Shown here: positions 8,767-16,554 of the stretch, one piece after another
Layout: every line of letters starts with the position of its first letter
Numbering within the stretch: position 1 is the first letter of the stretch
Source: Actinomycetes bacterium
GTDB taxonomy: Bacteria; Actinomycetota; Acidimicrobiia; Acidimicrobiales; Ilumatobacteraceae
DNA: 47,666 nt
Assembly: GCA_025358125.1 (NCBI GenBank)
Contig: JANYKS010000021.1
Location: 1 to 47,666, forward strand
Direction of reading: 5' to 3'
The notes under the pieces: generated by a model
Told to the model about the DNA's origin: nothing
Database searches by the model: none
Seen by the model: only the letters and a program-made list of their open reading frames with translations
Made by a program: the position numbers and the translations under genes

Positions 8767-8780
8767 TGGCAACCTTGCCA
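8767..8780. promoter_or_regulatory. Inverted repeat TGGCAACCTTGCCA (possible operator)
   Basis: A perfect inverted repeat with 6-bp arms (TGGCAA / TTGCCA) and a 2-base centre ends one base before the ATG of the cation-efflux gene. A weaker TGCC-N5-GGCA pair lies at 8746-8758. The location would suit a repressor site or a start-codon hairpin; no regulator is identified. Confidence 0.4.
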
Positions 8781-8781
8781 G

Positions 8782-9702
8782 ATGCAAGAGGGCAGCCGGA
8801 GAGCGATCGTTGCGGCATTTTTCGCCAACCTCGGCATCGCCGTCGCGAAGTTCGTCGGTTTCATCATCACGGGTTCGGCAGCTCTGCTCGCCGAGACCGG
8901 GCACTCGCTCGCCGACACCGGCAATCAGGCCCTACTGATGCTCGGCGGCAAGCGGGCGAAGCAACCGCCGGACGGCCAACATCAGTTCGGATATGGCAAC
9001 GAGCGCTACTTCTGGGCGTTCGTCGTCGCGCTGGTGCTGTTCAGCATGGGCGGCCTGTTCGCGCTGTACGAGGGTATCCAGAAACTGCGCTACCCGCATG
9101 TCGCCGACAGCATCGGTGTCGCGATCGGGATCTTGGTCGCGGCCGTCGCACTCGAATCGTTCTCGCTGCTGACGGCCGTCAGGGAGGTCAGGCACATCAA
9201 GCCGGCCGACATGTCGTACTGGTGTTTCGTCCGTACGTCGAAGCACCCCGAGCTGCCGGTCGTGCTCCTCGAGGACGTCGGCGCCGAGATCGGTCTCGTC
9301 TTCGCGCTGCTCGGCGTGCTGTTGACGTCGGCCACCGACAACCCTCGGTGGGATGCGCTCGGCTCGGTCGCGATCGGGGTGCTGCTCGTGATCATCGCCG
9401 GAATCCTGGCCATCCGGATGAAGGCCCTGCTGATCGGCGAGTCGGCTTCTGGTGCAGATCAGCAGGCGATCGTCGAGGCACTCAGGTCGGCCGATCGGGT
9501 CGACAGAGTGATCCACCTCCGCACGCTCTACTTCGGCCCTGAAGAACTGATGGTTGCGGCAAAACTCGGGTTCGCTCCCGCGATGACGGTGGGCGAACTC
9601 GCCGCAGCCGTCGACGCGGCCGAGGCAGCCGTGCGCGAACGGGTGCCGGCCGTCGGCCTGATCTACATCGAGCCCGATCTGTACCGCAGCGACCGCGGAT
9701 GA
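8782..9702 (+). CDS. Cation diffusion facilitator (CDF) transporter
   Basis: A 306-residue inner-membrane transporter of the CDF family, exporting divalent metal (Zn, Mn, Fe or Co) in exchange for protons. About six transmembrane segments are visible. AETGHSLADTGNQALLMLGG carries the TM2 metal-site His/Asp, QHQFGYGNERYFW the conserved loop, and LLEDVGAEIGLVFALLG the TM5 acidic pair. The C-terminal cytoplasmic ferredoxin-like domain begins near residue 215 (RVIHLRTLYFG). Metal specificity cannot be assigned. The start at 8782 directly follows an inverted repeat, and no Shine-Dalgarno is seen. It overlaps the next gene by ATGA. Confidence 0.85.
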   Translation: MQEGSRRAIVAAFFANLGIAVAKFVGFIITGSAALLAETGHSLADTGNQALLMLGGKRAKQPPDGQHQFGYGNERYFWAFVVALVLFSMGGLFALYEGIQKLRYPHVADSIGVAIGILVAAVALESFSLLTAVREVRHIKPADMSYWCFVRTSKHPELPVVLLEDVGAEIGLVFALLGVLLTSATDNPRWDALGSVAIGVLLVIIAGILAIRMKALLIGESASGADQQAIVEALRSADRVDRVIHLRTLYFGPEELMVAAKLGFAPAMTVGELAAAVDAAEAAVRERVPAVGLIYIEPDLYRSDRG

Positions 9703-10637
9703 CGAAGCGGCCGATGCCAACTGGGCGCACGCTCGGACTACTCGCGGTCTTCGCGGTCGTGATCGCGTTCTCGCTCGGTTCGACGCTCGTCAAGCGGGCG
9801 GACTCACCCGGCGTGCTCGTCGCCTTCTGGCGAATGATCACGACAACCGTCGTCTGGAACTCGATCCTGCTCGCGACCGGTCGGCGGCCGAGCCTGCGCA
9901 ATCTCCGCCAGGCCCTCATCCCCGGCATCTTCTTCGGTCTCAACATCACGTGCTTCTATGCCGGCGCGACCCACAACAGCGTCGCAAACGCGGAGCTGAT
10001 CGGATCACTGACGCCGTTCCTCGTGGTGCCCATCGGCGCCAGATATTTCAAGGAGTACATCAATCCGAGGGCGCTGTTGTTCGCACTGGTCGCGTTCGGT
10101 GGTGTTGCGATCGTGCTGTTCACCGCACCGTCCAAGGGCGACGCATCGCTGAAGGGCAATCTGCTGGGCGGTCTCGCGATGTTGCTGTGGGCCACTTATA
10201 TCGCGACGACGCGTCACTTCCGCAGGGAGATGGACGTCGTCACCTTCATGGCGTCGATCACACCGATCGCAGTCGTCACCGTCTTCCCGCTGGCGTTGAT
10301 CAACGGCGGGCTCACCAGCGTCAGCTCGACCGGATGGCGCTATATCCTGCTGCTCACATTCGTCACCGGCGTCGCTGCGCACGGCCTGATGGTGTTCGCC
10401 CAGAAGACGATCCCGATCGGCACGATCGGCATCGCCCAGGTCGCGCAACCGGCCCTCGCCGCTGTCTGGTCGTTCCTGCTGGTCGGCGAAACGCTGCACG
10501 GCAAGCAGCTGATCGGCATGGGCCTCGTTCTCGGCGGGCTGCTCGCGTTCATCGTCCTCAACCAGCGCGGCGCCGGCCGGCGTCACGGCCTCTCCGAAAA
10601 TGCGATCGCAACGGAGTCATCCGGCGCTACGGTGTAA
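9699..10637 (+). CDS. EamA-family (DMT) transporter
   Basis: A 312-residue, ten-segment membrane protein with two EamA repeats (about residues 10-145 and 155-290). It belongs to the drug/metabolite transporter superfamily and would move a small metabolite across the inner membrane. The start overlaps the stop of the CDF transporter (ATGA), so the two form one operon. Its stop lies a few bases before the TPP riboswitch; whether it relates to thiamine is unknown and not required by the arrangement. Confidence 0.8.
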   Translation: MTKRPMPTGRTLGLLAVFAVVIAFSLGSTLVKRADSPGVLVAFWRMITTTVVWNSILLATGRRPSLRNLRQALIPGIFFGLNITCFYAGATHNSVANAELIGSLTPFLVVPIGARYFKEYINPRALLFALVAFGGVAIVLFTAPSKGDASLKGNLLGGLAMLLWATYIATTRHFRREMDVVTFMASITPIAVVTVFPLALINGGLTSVSSTGWRYILLLTFVTGVAAHGLMVFAQKTIPIGTIGIAQVAQPALAAVWSFLLVGETLHGKQLIGMGLVLGGLLAFIVLNQRGAGRRHGLSENAIATESSGATV

Positions 10638-10642
10638 CCACA

Positions 10643-10737
10643 ACGTATGGGGAGCTCGCAGGTTCAGCGGGCTGAGAGGGTGCCTGCCGGCGCCGACCCG
10701 AGAACCTGATCTGGGTAATGCCAGCGGAGGGAAACAG
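10643..10737 (+). ncRNA. TPP riboswitch (THI element)
   Basis: A clear thiamine-pyrophosphate aptamer. The conserved CTGAGA is at 10672-10677, and GAACCTGATCTGG followed by AATGCCAGCG at 10702-10726. The terminal conserved purine block contains GGAGGG (10726-10731), which is also the Shine-Dalgarno of the next gene, 7 bases before its GTG. Ligand binding would therefore hide the ribosome-binding site, so translational repression of the thiamine operon by TPP is the expected mechanism. I see no separate terminator stem. Confidence 0.93.
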
Positions 10738-10738
10738 G

Positions 10739-11419
10739 GTGTCGCAGGGTCGAACTTCATCGAAACGGGCCATCATCGTGACCGGCGGGCAGCCGTTGTC
10801 GAACGCGGCAATCGCACTGCTGCCGATCGACGCGGCCGTGATTGCAGCTGACTCAGGGCTCGACCACGCTCTGGCGGCCGGCCTGCGCCCTGTCCTCGTC
10901 GTCGGTGATCTCGACTCTGTCAGTGACACCTCGCTCGCGCTCGCCCGCGAGATGGGGATCCCGATCCAGGAGCATCCGCCGGACAAGGACGATACCGACA
11001 CCGAGTTGGCCATCGCAGCCGCGCTCGCCTCGGGCGCCGACGACCTCATGCTCGTCAGCGGCGGCGGCGACCGGCTCGACCACTCGATCGGCGCACTTGC
11101 CGCGCTCGGCCATCCCTCGCTCGCCGGCTGCGGCACCGTCACTGCGCTGTGGGGAGACGCGCTCGTGTTCGTGTTGCACGGCCCGCGCACACGCGATCTG
11201 GCGATCGGGGCTGGGATCACGTTCTCGCTACTCGCGCTCCACGGGACGTGCACCGGCGTGACGTTGCGCGACGCCCGCTGGCCGCTCACGGATGCGGTGA
11301 TCGAACCGGCATCGAGCCTCGGCGTCAGCAACGTTGCCGTCTCGGCAACGGTGCGGATCACTATCGCCACCGGCGTCCTCACCGTCATCGTCCCCCAATT
11401 CATCGGAGATCCATCATGA
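10739..11419 (+). CDS. Thiamine pyrophosphokinase
   Basis: A 226-residue kinase converting thiamine plus ATP to TPP, cytosolic. Family motifs: GDLDS at 56-60, DKDDTDTEL at 82-90 and GGGDRLDH at 108-115, all in the catalytic domain. The C-terminal beta domain (residues 150-226) carries the typical LLALHGTCTGVTL segment. GTG 10739 is chosen because the SD inside the riboswitch is correctly spaced. The stop overlaps the thiB start (ATGA). The pairing of this kinase with an importer indicates salvage: imported thiamine is converted directly to the cofactor. Confidence 0.9.
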   Translation: MSQGRTSSKRAIIVTGGQPLSNAAIALLPIDAAVIAADSGLDHALAAGLRPVLVVGDLDSVSDTSLALAREMGIPIQEHPPDKDDTDTELAIAAALASGADDLMLVSGGGDRLDHSIGALAALGHPSLAGCGTVTALWGDALVFVLHGPRTRDLAIGAGITFSLLALHGTCTGVTLRDARWPLTDAVIEPASSLGVSNVAVSATVRITIATGVLTVIVPQFIGDPS

Positions 11420-12471
11420 ATCGAATCCTGCTCACCGCCTGTCTGCTCGGGTTGACCGCCAACGCCTGCGGCAGCGATACCCGGCCCGCCGCCGAGGCGA
11501 CGCCGAAGTCGTTGACGATCGTTGCGTACGACTCGTTCGCTTTCAAGTCATCGCCCTTCGACGCGTTCACGAAGGCCACCGGGATCGAGGTCAAAATCGT
11601 GACGGCGGGAGACGCCGGTGCGATGCTGTCGAAGGCCGCGCTCACCGCCGGCAATCCGGAGGGCGACGTGATGTGGGGCGTCGACAACACGCTGCTCTCA
11701 CGCGCTCTTTCGTCGAAGGTCTTCTCGCCCTACACCTCGCCCGAGCTCACCAAGCTGTCGGCCGACGGCGTCGCCCTCGTCCCGAACCACGACGCCACAC
11801 CGGTCGACGAAGGCGACGTCTGCGTCAACTACGACATCAAATGGCTCGCCGACCACAACCTTGCCGTGCCCAAGGCGCTCGATGACCTCACCAAGCCCGA
11901 GTACAAAGATCTGCTCGTCGTCGAGAACCCGGCGACGTCATCGACGGGACTCGCCTTCCTGCTCTCAACCGTCGCCAAGTTCGGACAGAACGGCTGGCAG
12001 CAATATTGGAAGGACCTGCGCAGCAACGGCGTCAAAGTGGTCGACGGGTGGGATGAGGCCTACTACACGACGTTCTCGGGATCGAGTGGCAAAGGCCCGC
12101 GCCCGCTCGTGGTCAGCTATGGCAGCAGCCCGCCGTTCGAGGTGATCGGCGTCGAACCCCGCCCGGAGACGGCGCCGACCGGTGTCGTCGAAGCGAGCTG
12201 TTTCCATCAGGTCGAGTTCGCCGGCGTGCTCCGCGGCACGAAGTATCCCAAGGCCGCCGGCACGCTGATCGACTTCCTCGCTTCGTTGGAGTTCCAACAA
12301 CTCCTGCCCCTCAACCTGTATGTCTATCCCGCTCGGACCGATGCTGCCGTGCCGCCCGAGTTCGACCAGTTCGCCGTCCGCCCAGCAAAGCCGCTCACGG
12401 TTGCGCCGAGCGACATCGAGAAAAACTCGAAGTCGTGGATCAATACATGGACCGACCTCGTGGTCCGATGA
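11416..12471 (+). CDS. thiB: Thiamine ABC transporter substrate-binding lipoprotein
   Basis: A 351-residue extracytoplasmic solute-binding protein. The signal peptide ends in LTANAC, so Cys18 is the predicted lipid-anchored residue. The sequence SLTIVAYDSFAFKSSPFDAF and the later DAGAMLSKAALTAGNPEGDV with GVDNTLL match the ThiB/TbpA pattern of thiamine-binding proteins. It captures thiamine (or TMP/TPP) outside the membrane and delivers it to ThiP. It overlaps the kinase gene by ATGA. An array of four 14-bp repeats begins at its stop codon and runs into thiP. Confidence 0.88.
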   Translation: MNRILLTACLLGLTANACGSDTRPAAEATPKSLTIVAYDSFAFKSSPFDAFTKATGIEVKIVTAGDAGAMLSKAALTAGNPEGDVMWGVDNTLLSRALSSKVFSPYTSPELTKLSADGVALVPNHDATPVDEGDVCVNYDIKWLADHNLAVPKALDDLTKPEYKDLLVVENPATSSTGLAFLLSTVAKFGQNGWQQYWKDLRSNGVKVVDGWDEAYYTTFSGSSGKGPRPLVVSYGSSPPFEVIGVEPRPETAPTGVVEASCFHQVEFAGVLRGTKYPKAAGTLIDFLASLEFQQLLPLNLYVYPARTDAAVPPEFDQFAVRPAKPLTVAPSDIEKNSKSWINTWTDLVVR

Positions 12472-12521
12472 CCGTTCTGCGATGACTGTTCTGAGATGAC
12501 TGGGCTGAGATGACTGGGCTG
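12466..12521 (+). repeat. 14-bp tandem repeat x4 at thiB-thiP junction
   Basis: Four 14-bp units lie at 12466-12479, 12480-12493, 12494-12507 and 12508-12521. The first two read CGATGACCGTTCTG / CGATGACTGTTCTG and the last two are both AGATGACTGGGCTG. The first unit contains the thiB TGA stop and the fourth contains the thiP ATG start, so every unit offers an ATGA. Confidence 0.92.
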
Positions 12522-14144
12522 GCCAATCGCCTGCCACGACGCCTCGTCGCCGCGCTCGCTGCCCCAGCGGTGGTGTTCATCGCGATGTTCTACCTGTGGC
12601 CGGTGGCGTCACTCGTCGCCAAGGCGGTCACGCTCGATTCCGTTCGCGCGGTGCTTCACGACCGGCAACTGCGGGCGGTGTTGTGGTTCACCACGTGGCA
12701 GGCGCTCGTCAGTACGGTCGCCACGATCGCGATCGGTCTCATCCCGGCGTGGTTGCTGGCGCGCTACGAATTCACCGGGCGGCGGGCGCTCACGGCCCTG
12801 GTGACGGTGCCGTTCGTACTGCCGACGGTGGTGGTCGGCGCAGCGTTCCTCGCGCTGTTGCCGGATTCGCTCGATCAGAGCGTGACGGCGATTCTGCTCG
12901 CACACGTGTTCTTCAACGTTGCTGTCGTCGTCCGCGGCGTCGGCGGCCTCTGGGAGCAGTTGCCCCAGGATCTCGTCGCCGCGGCGCGCACACTCGGCGC
13001 GTCGCCGCTACGGGCGATGCGCGAGGTCACCATTCCGCTCCTTGCTCCCGCGATCTACGCGTCGGCGAGTGTCGTGTATCTCTTCACCTTCACCTCGTTC
13101 GGAGTCGTCCGGCTGCTCGGCGGGCCGGCGAACCCCACGCTCGAAGTCGAGATCTGGCAGCGGGCCACGCGCCTCGGCGATGTCGGTGTGGCGGCGGTGC
13201 TCTCCGTCGCCCAGTTGCTGATCCTCGGTATCGCGGTGATCTGGTTCTCGCGGATCCAGGCCAACCACCTTGTGGCCCTCGGTCTGCATCCACTGAACGA
13301 GCGGCGCCGCGCCAGGAGCCGGCGCGAGAGGATCTCCGTGCTCGCCATCTGCACCGCGATCGTGGTGGCGATCTGCATGCCCCTCGCCGCGCTCGCCGAA
13401 CGGAGCATGCGCACCGGCAGCGGGCACACGCTCGCCGCGTGGCGGTCAGTCTTCGGTGGCGCCACGCCGAGCCAACACCCGGTCGCCAACGGTTCGGTCG
13501 CAAACAGCCCGGTCGACGCGCTCGGATCGATCACGACGTCGCTGCGGGTCGCGATCGTCGCGATGGCCATCAGCCTGGTGATCGGGGGTTGCGCAGCGTT
13601 CGCGATCGCCGCGCTCGGCAGGTCCGGGCGGGTCCTGGACACGGGTATCATGCTGCCGCTCGGCACGAGCGCCGTCACGATCGGGTTCGGGCTGATCCTC
13701 GCGTTCGACACTCCCCCGTTCGACTGGCGGGCGGCACCGCTGCTGATCCCGCTCGGCCATGCGCTCGTTGCCACCCCGTTCGTGGTCCGGTTGCTGTTGC
13801 CGACGCTGCGCTCGATCGATCCGCAACTGCGCGCGGCAGCCGCCTCGCTCGGCGCTTCGCCGATCCGGGCGTGGCGCGAGATCGACCTCCGTTTCTCGGC
13901 GCGGCCACTGCTCACCGCCGCCGGGTTCGCGCTCGCGATCTCGCTCGGCGAGTTCGGCGCGACCACGTTCCTCACCCGCCGTGGACGAGCGACGCTGCCG
14001 ATCGCGATCGAGCAACTGCTCAACCGGCCCGGCGCGTTGCTGCACGCACAGGGCTTCGTGCTCGCCACCGTGCTCGCCACGTTGACGATCGGCGTCATCG
14101 GCGCGGTCGAGGCACTGCGCGGCTGGAGTGATCGGCGTGCTTGA
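12510..14144 (+). CDS. thiP: Thiamine ABC transporter permease
   Basis: A 544-residue permease made of two fused binding-protein-dependent transport domains, each with about six transmembrane segments, matching the ThiP layout (E. coli ThiP is of similar length). The two EAA loops that dock the ATPase are VAAARTLGASPLRAMREVTI (about 160-180) and RAAAASLGASPIRAWREIDL (about 445-465). The middle (about residues 260-345) contains a hydrophilic linker. It forms the membrane channel of the ThiBPQ importer. The start codon lies inside the fourth copy of a 14-bp repeat. Confidence 0.88.
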   Translation: MTGLANRLPRRLVAALAAPAVVFIAMFYLWPVASLVAKAVTLDSVRAVLHDRQLRAVLWFTTWQALVSTVATIAIGLIPAWLLARYEFTGRRALTALVTVPFVLPTVVVGAAFLALLPDSLDQSVTAILLAHVFFNVAVVVRGVGGLWEQLPQDLVAAARTLGASPLRAMREVTIPLLAPAIYASASVVYLFTFTSFGVVRLLGGPANPTLEVEIWQRATRLGDVGVAAVLSVAQLLILGIAVIWFSRIQANHLVALGLHPLNERRRARSRRERISVLAICTAIVVAICMPLAALAERSMRTGSGHTLAAWRSVFGGATPSQHPVANGSVANSPVDALGSITTSLRVAIVAMAISLVIGGCAAFAIAALGRSGRVLDTGIMLPLGTSAVTIGFGLILAFDTPPFDWRAAPLLIPLGHALVATPFVVRLLLPTLRSIDPQLRAAAASLGASPIRAWREIDLRFSARPLLTAAGFALAISLGEFGATTFLTRRGRATLPIAIEQLLNRPGALLHAQGFVLATVLATLTIGVIGAVEALRGWSDRRA

Positions 14145-14763
14145 GGTGCGAGACGTGACGGTTCGATTCGCAGACCGGGTCGTGCTCGCCGACACGTCGC
14201 TCACGGTCGCTGACGGCGAGGTCGTTGCGCTGCTCGGCCCGTCCGGCTCCGGCAAGAGCACGCTGCTGCGCGTGATCTCCGGTCTGCTCGTGCCCGACAG
14301 CGGCGATATCCTGGTCGACGGCGTGGTGATCACCGCGTTGCCAACACATCGCCGCTCGATCGGCTTCGTGTTCCAGGACGAGCAGCTGTTTCCCCATCGC
14401 AGCGTGGCCGCCAACGTCGAGTTCGGGCTGCGGATGAGTGGCTGGACCAAGGCCCGCCGAGCCGAGCGGCGCAATGAGTTGCTCGCGCTCGTCGGACTCG
14501 ACGGTTTTGCCGATCGGCGGGTCACCGATCTCTCGGGCGGCGAGGCCAAACGGGTCGCACTCGCGCGAACGCTTGCTCCGTCACCGCGGATCGTGCTGCT
14601 CGACGAGCCGTTGACGGGACTCGATCGAGATCTCCACGATCAGCTCGCAGCCGAGGTCGCCAAGCTGCTGCGCGCAACCGGCACGACCGCGCTCGTCGTG
14701 ACCCACGACCGCGACGAAGCCGCGATCATCGACGACCGAGTCGTCGCCCTCGCCGACCTGTAG
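14137..14763 (+). CDS. thiQ: Thiamine ABC transporter ATP-binding protein
   Basis: A 208-residue ABC ATPase, compact as is usual for ThiQ. Walker A is GPSGSGKST, the signature is LSGGEAKRVALARTL (Glu where Gln is more usual), Walker B is IVLLDEPLTGLD, and the switch His follows in LVVTHDRDEA. It energises ThiP-mediated import. I chose GTG 14137 because GGAG at 14125-14128 gives an 8-base spacer; an in-frame GTG at 14128 is the alternative. It overlaps the thiP stop and is the last gene of the riboswitch operon. Confidence 0.88.
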   Translation: MLEVRDVTVRFADRVVLADTSLTVADGEVVALLGPSGSGKSTLLRVISGLLVPDSGDILVDGVVITALPTHRRSIGFVFQDEQLFPHRSVAANVEFGLRMSGWTKARRAERRNELLALVGLDGFADRRVTDLSGGEAKRVALARTLAPSPRIVLLDEPLTGLDRDLHDQLAAEVAKLLRATGTTALVVTHDRDEAAIIDDRVVALADL

Positions 14764-14809
14764 CGCTCGGGCGCCATCGTGGCGGCCATCACATGATCCC
14801 TGACCCACA

Positions 14810-15475
14810 TCACGGTCCGGGAGGCGTGAGCCGGCGGCGGAGTTCGAGGTAGACGGGCGTGCCGACGATCGATTCGAGCTCCTCGCCGAGCGACTCGATC
14901 ACCGGGCGGTCACCGACATATGCCTCATCGCCCTCGGTGCAGCACCAGGCCATTGCGTCGCCGTCGGCACCCCAGTCGGAGCGGGTCCAGCCCCGGACGG
15001 TGGCCACCTCGACCTCGTTCGCGCCCATCTCCCAATCGACCTTGATCGGCAGTTGCCAACAGACCGACGGCTTCCAATCAATCGGCGATTCCGTTGCCGC
15101 AAGCGCTGCGAGGTGGAGCGCGCAACCGGCGCCACCCGCGAAGCCGGGATGGTTGAGGAAGATGCACGCACCATCGACGACGCGGGTGTTCGTACGTTGC
15201 GAGTCGGAGAAGATGCCGTCCTCACGAGCCTGCGCGTGATGTTCGAACAACTCGGGCCCGATGGTGTCGGCCAATGCCGACACCATCATCGCCTCGTCGA
15301 TCCCGTCGAGCTCCGCGCCGAGCGAGCAGCAGCCGTGGCCGAGGTGTGACGACCGTTCAGGCAGGATGCCGTGGCAACCGCGTCCCCAGATGCACGTCCA
15401 GTTGGAGGCGAGGAACGAACGGTCGAATCGCCACAACGTGTCGCCGGCATCGATCTGCTCGAGTTCGGTATCCAC
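14810..15475 (-). CDS. Conserved actinobacterial Cys-rich protein
   Basis: A 221-residue cytosolic protein of a family I recognise as widespread in Actinobacteria but cannot name. It has about nine cysteines, grouped as SNWTCIWGRGCHG, LGHGCCSLGAE, VDGACIFLNHPGFAGGAGC, KPSVCWQLP and MAWCCTEG. The layout is reminiscent of metal- or Fe-S-chelating families such as DUF3109/YkgJ, but that is only resemblance. I prefer GTG 15475 because TACGAT lies 7 bases upstream; an in-frame GTG at 15505 would add ten residues. It is the last minus-strand gene downstream of surE. Confidence 0.6.
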   Translation of the reverse strand: MDTELEQIDAGDTLWRFDRSFLASNWTCIWGRGCHGILPERSSHLGHGCCSLGAELDGIDEAMMVSALADTIGPELFEHHAQAREDGIFSDSQRTNTRVVDGACIFLNHPGFAGGAGCALHLAALAATESPIDWKPSVCWQLPIKVDWEMGANEVEVATVRGWTRSDWGADGDAMAWCCTEGDEAYVGDRPVIESLGEELESIVGTPVYLELRRRLTPPGP

Positions 15476-15482
15476 GAAGACG

Positions 15483-15488
15483 ATCGTA
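15483..15488 (-). promoter_or_regulatory. Putative -10 (TACGAT), leaderless
   Basis: On the minus strand TACGAT is followed by 7 bases and then the GTG at 15475 of the Cys-rich protein. Confidence 0.35.
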
Positions 15489-15549
15489 CGGCGGGAGTAC
15501 CCCACTCAGGGCCGGCGGCTGCTCTGTTCCAAGAGCGCCGCCGGCGCGC

Positions 15550-16374
15550 CTACCTCGCCAAGAGGTGTCCCATCGTTGCTTCGGCGCCCACCATGTCCGG
15601 ACGGAAGTCGTTTTGTAGCCGGGTCAGGTAGGTGACCGCGACGTAGCCGTTCTCGACGATGCCACCATCGGTGTCCGGCGGCAGTTCGAGTGCATCGCCC
15701 CACGCCATCCGCACATGGAACGCGCCATCGTGGCCGACCTTGGGTTCCAGTGTCGCCGACGCGACTTTGCGCGGCGGCTCCAGGCCGACGCGGGCATGAC
15801 GCCAGCCCCGCACATCCTCGAGATCGACATTGGGCACATTGAGGTTGACAACGACCGGATCCGTTGGAAGGTCCGCGATCAGACCCTCCACGAACGCGCT
15901 CGCGATCGCCGCTGCTGTCTCCCATCGCTGACCGATGAGCATCTCGTCCCAACCCTGACCCTCGATGCCGAAGCCCGCAACGGCCTGACTCACGGCGATG
16001 CCCGAGATACCGCCGTTGCGGCCGGTGAGCGCGGCCCCGATGGTTCCCGAGTGGTACACCGACCGGCCGACGTTGGCACCGGGGTTGATGCCGGACACGA
16101 TCAGATCGAACGCCGGGCCGAAGGCGCCCAGACGCGAGAACATCACGCACAGCGCCGGTGGGCCGCTGACCGACCACGCCTCGGCGATGCCATCCAGCGT
16201 CACCCGGCGCACGTCCGGTTGGATCAGATGGAGCGCACCGAGCGCCGCACCGGCGCCGGAGAACTCTGTGTCAGGGGCTGCGACGACGACATCGCCGTAG
16301 GGCACCATCGCCCTCGCGAGCACGTGGAGTCCCACCGAGTCGATGCCGTCGTCGTTGGTCAACAGAATTCGCAT
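15550..16374 (-). CDS. surE: 5'/3'-nucleotidase SurE
   Basis: A 274-residue metal-dependent phosphatase acting on nucleoside monophosphates (and in some species polyphosphate), cytosolic. The N-terminus MRILLTNDDGID carries the paired Asp metal ligands. SGINPGANVGRSVYHSGTIG supplies the second ligand block, and AWSVSGPPALCV is also typical. The start is the ATG at 16374, where homology begins and a purine-rich GGGGAAG lies upstream. The family usually has about 250 residues, so this is near normal with a modest C-terminal extension. Confidence 0.88.
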   Translation of the reverse strand: MRILLTNDDGIDSVGLHVLARAMVPYGDVVVAAPDTEFSGAGAALGALHLIQPDVRRVTLDGIAEAWSVSGPPALCVMFSRLGAFGPAFDLIVSGINPGANVGRSVYHSGTIGAALTGRNGGISGIAVSQAVAGFGIEGQGWDEMLIGQRWETAAAIASAFVEGLIADLPTDPVVVNLNVPNVDLEDVRGWRHARVGLEPPRKVASATLEPKVGHDGAFHVRMAWGDALELPPDTDGGIVENGYVAVTYLTRLQNDFRPDMVGAEATMGHLLAR

Positions 16375-16466
16375 GGGCCCATCTTCCCCGATCCGCGCCC
16401 GCAACACGACAATCTGGGCCCGGCCGCCTGTCGTGCAGGATTCCGGCAGGCCTCCGGCGGCGCGAG

Positions 16467-16511
16467 ACTGCCCGGGTGATCACCGTCCCAGCTCGATTCT
16501 GGACGGGCAGT
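16467..16511. repeat. 8-bp inverted repeat in PAP2-surE gap
   Basis: ACTGCCCG (16467-16474) and CGGGCAGT (16504-16511) are exact inverted copies separated by 29 bases, in the 180-base gap downstream of the PAP2 gene and upstream of surE. It could fold in RNA from either strand. No T-run follows, so terminator function is uncertain. Confidence 0.4.
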
Positions 16512-16554
16512 GACCGCGGCAGGCCTTCAGCGGTGAGTGCGGGCGGCTGATGCT

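Noticed and set aside
12466-12521. CRISPR-like or iteron array
   Set aside because: Four 14-bp units without spacers at a gene junction in an operon; no replication genes nearby.
13446-14549. 367-codon open frame on the minus strand
   Set aside because: Spans thiP and thiQ in antisense; Ser/Arg-rich with no motif.
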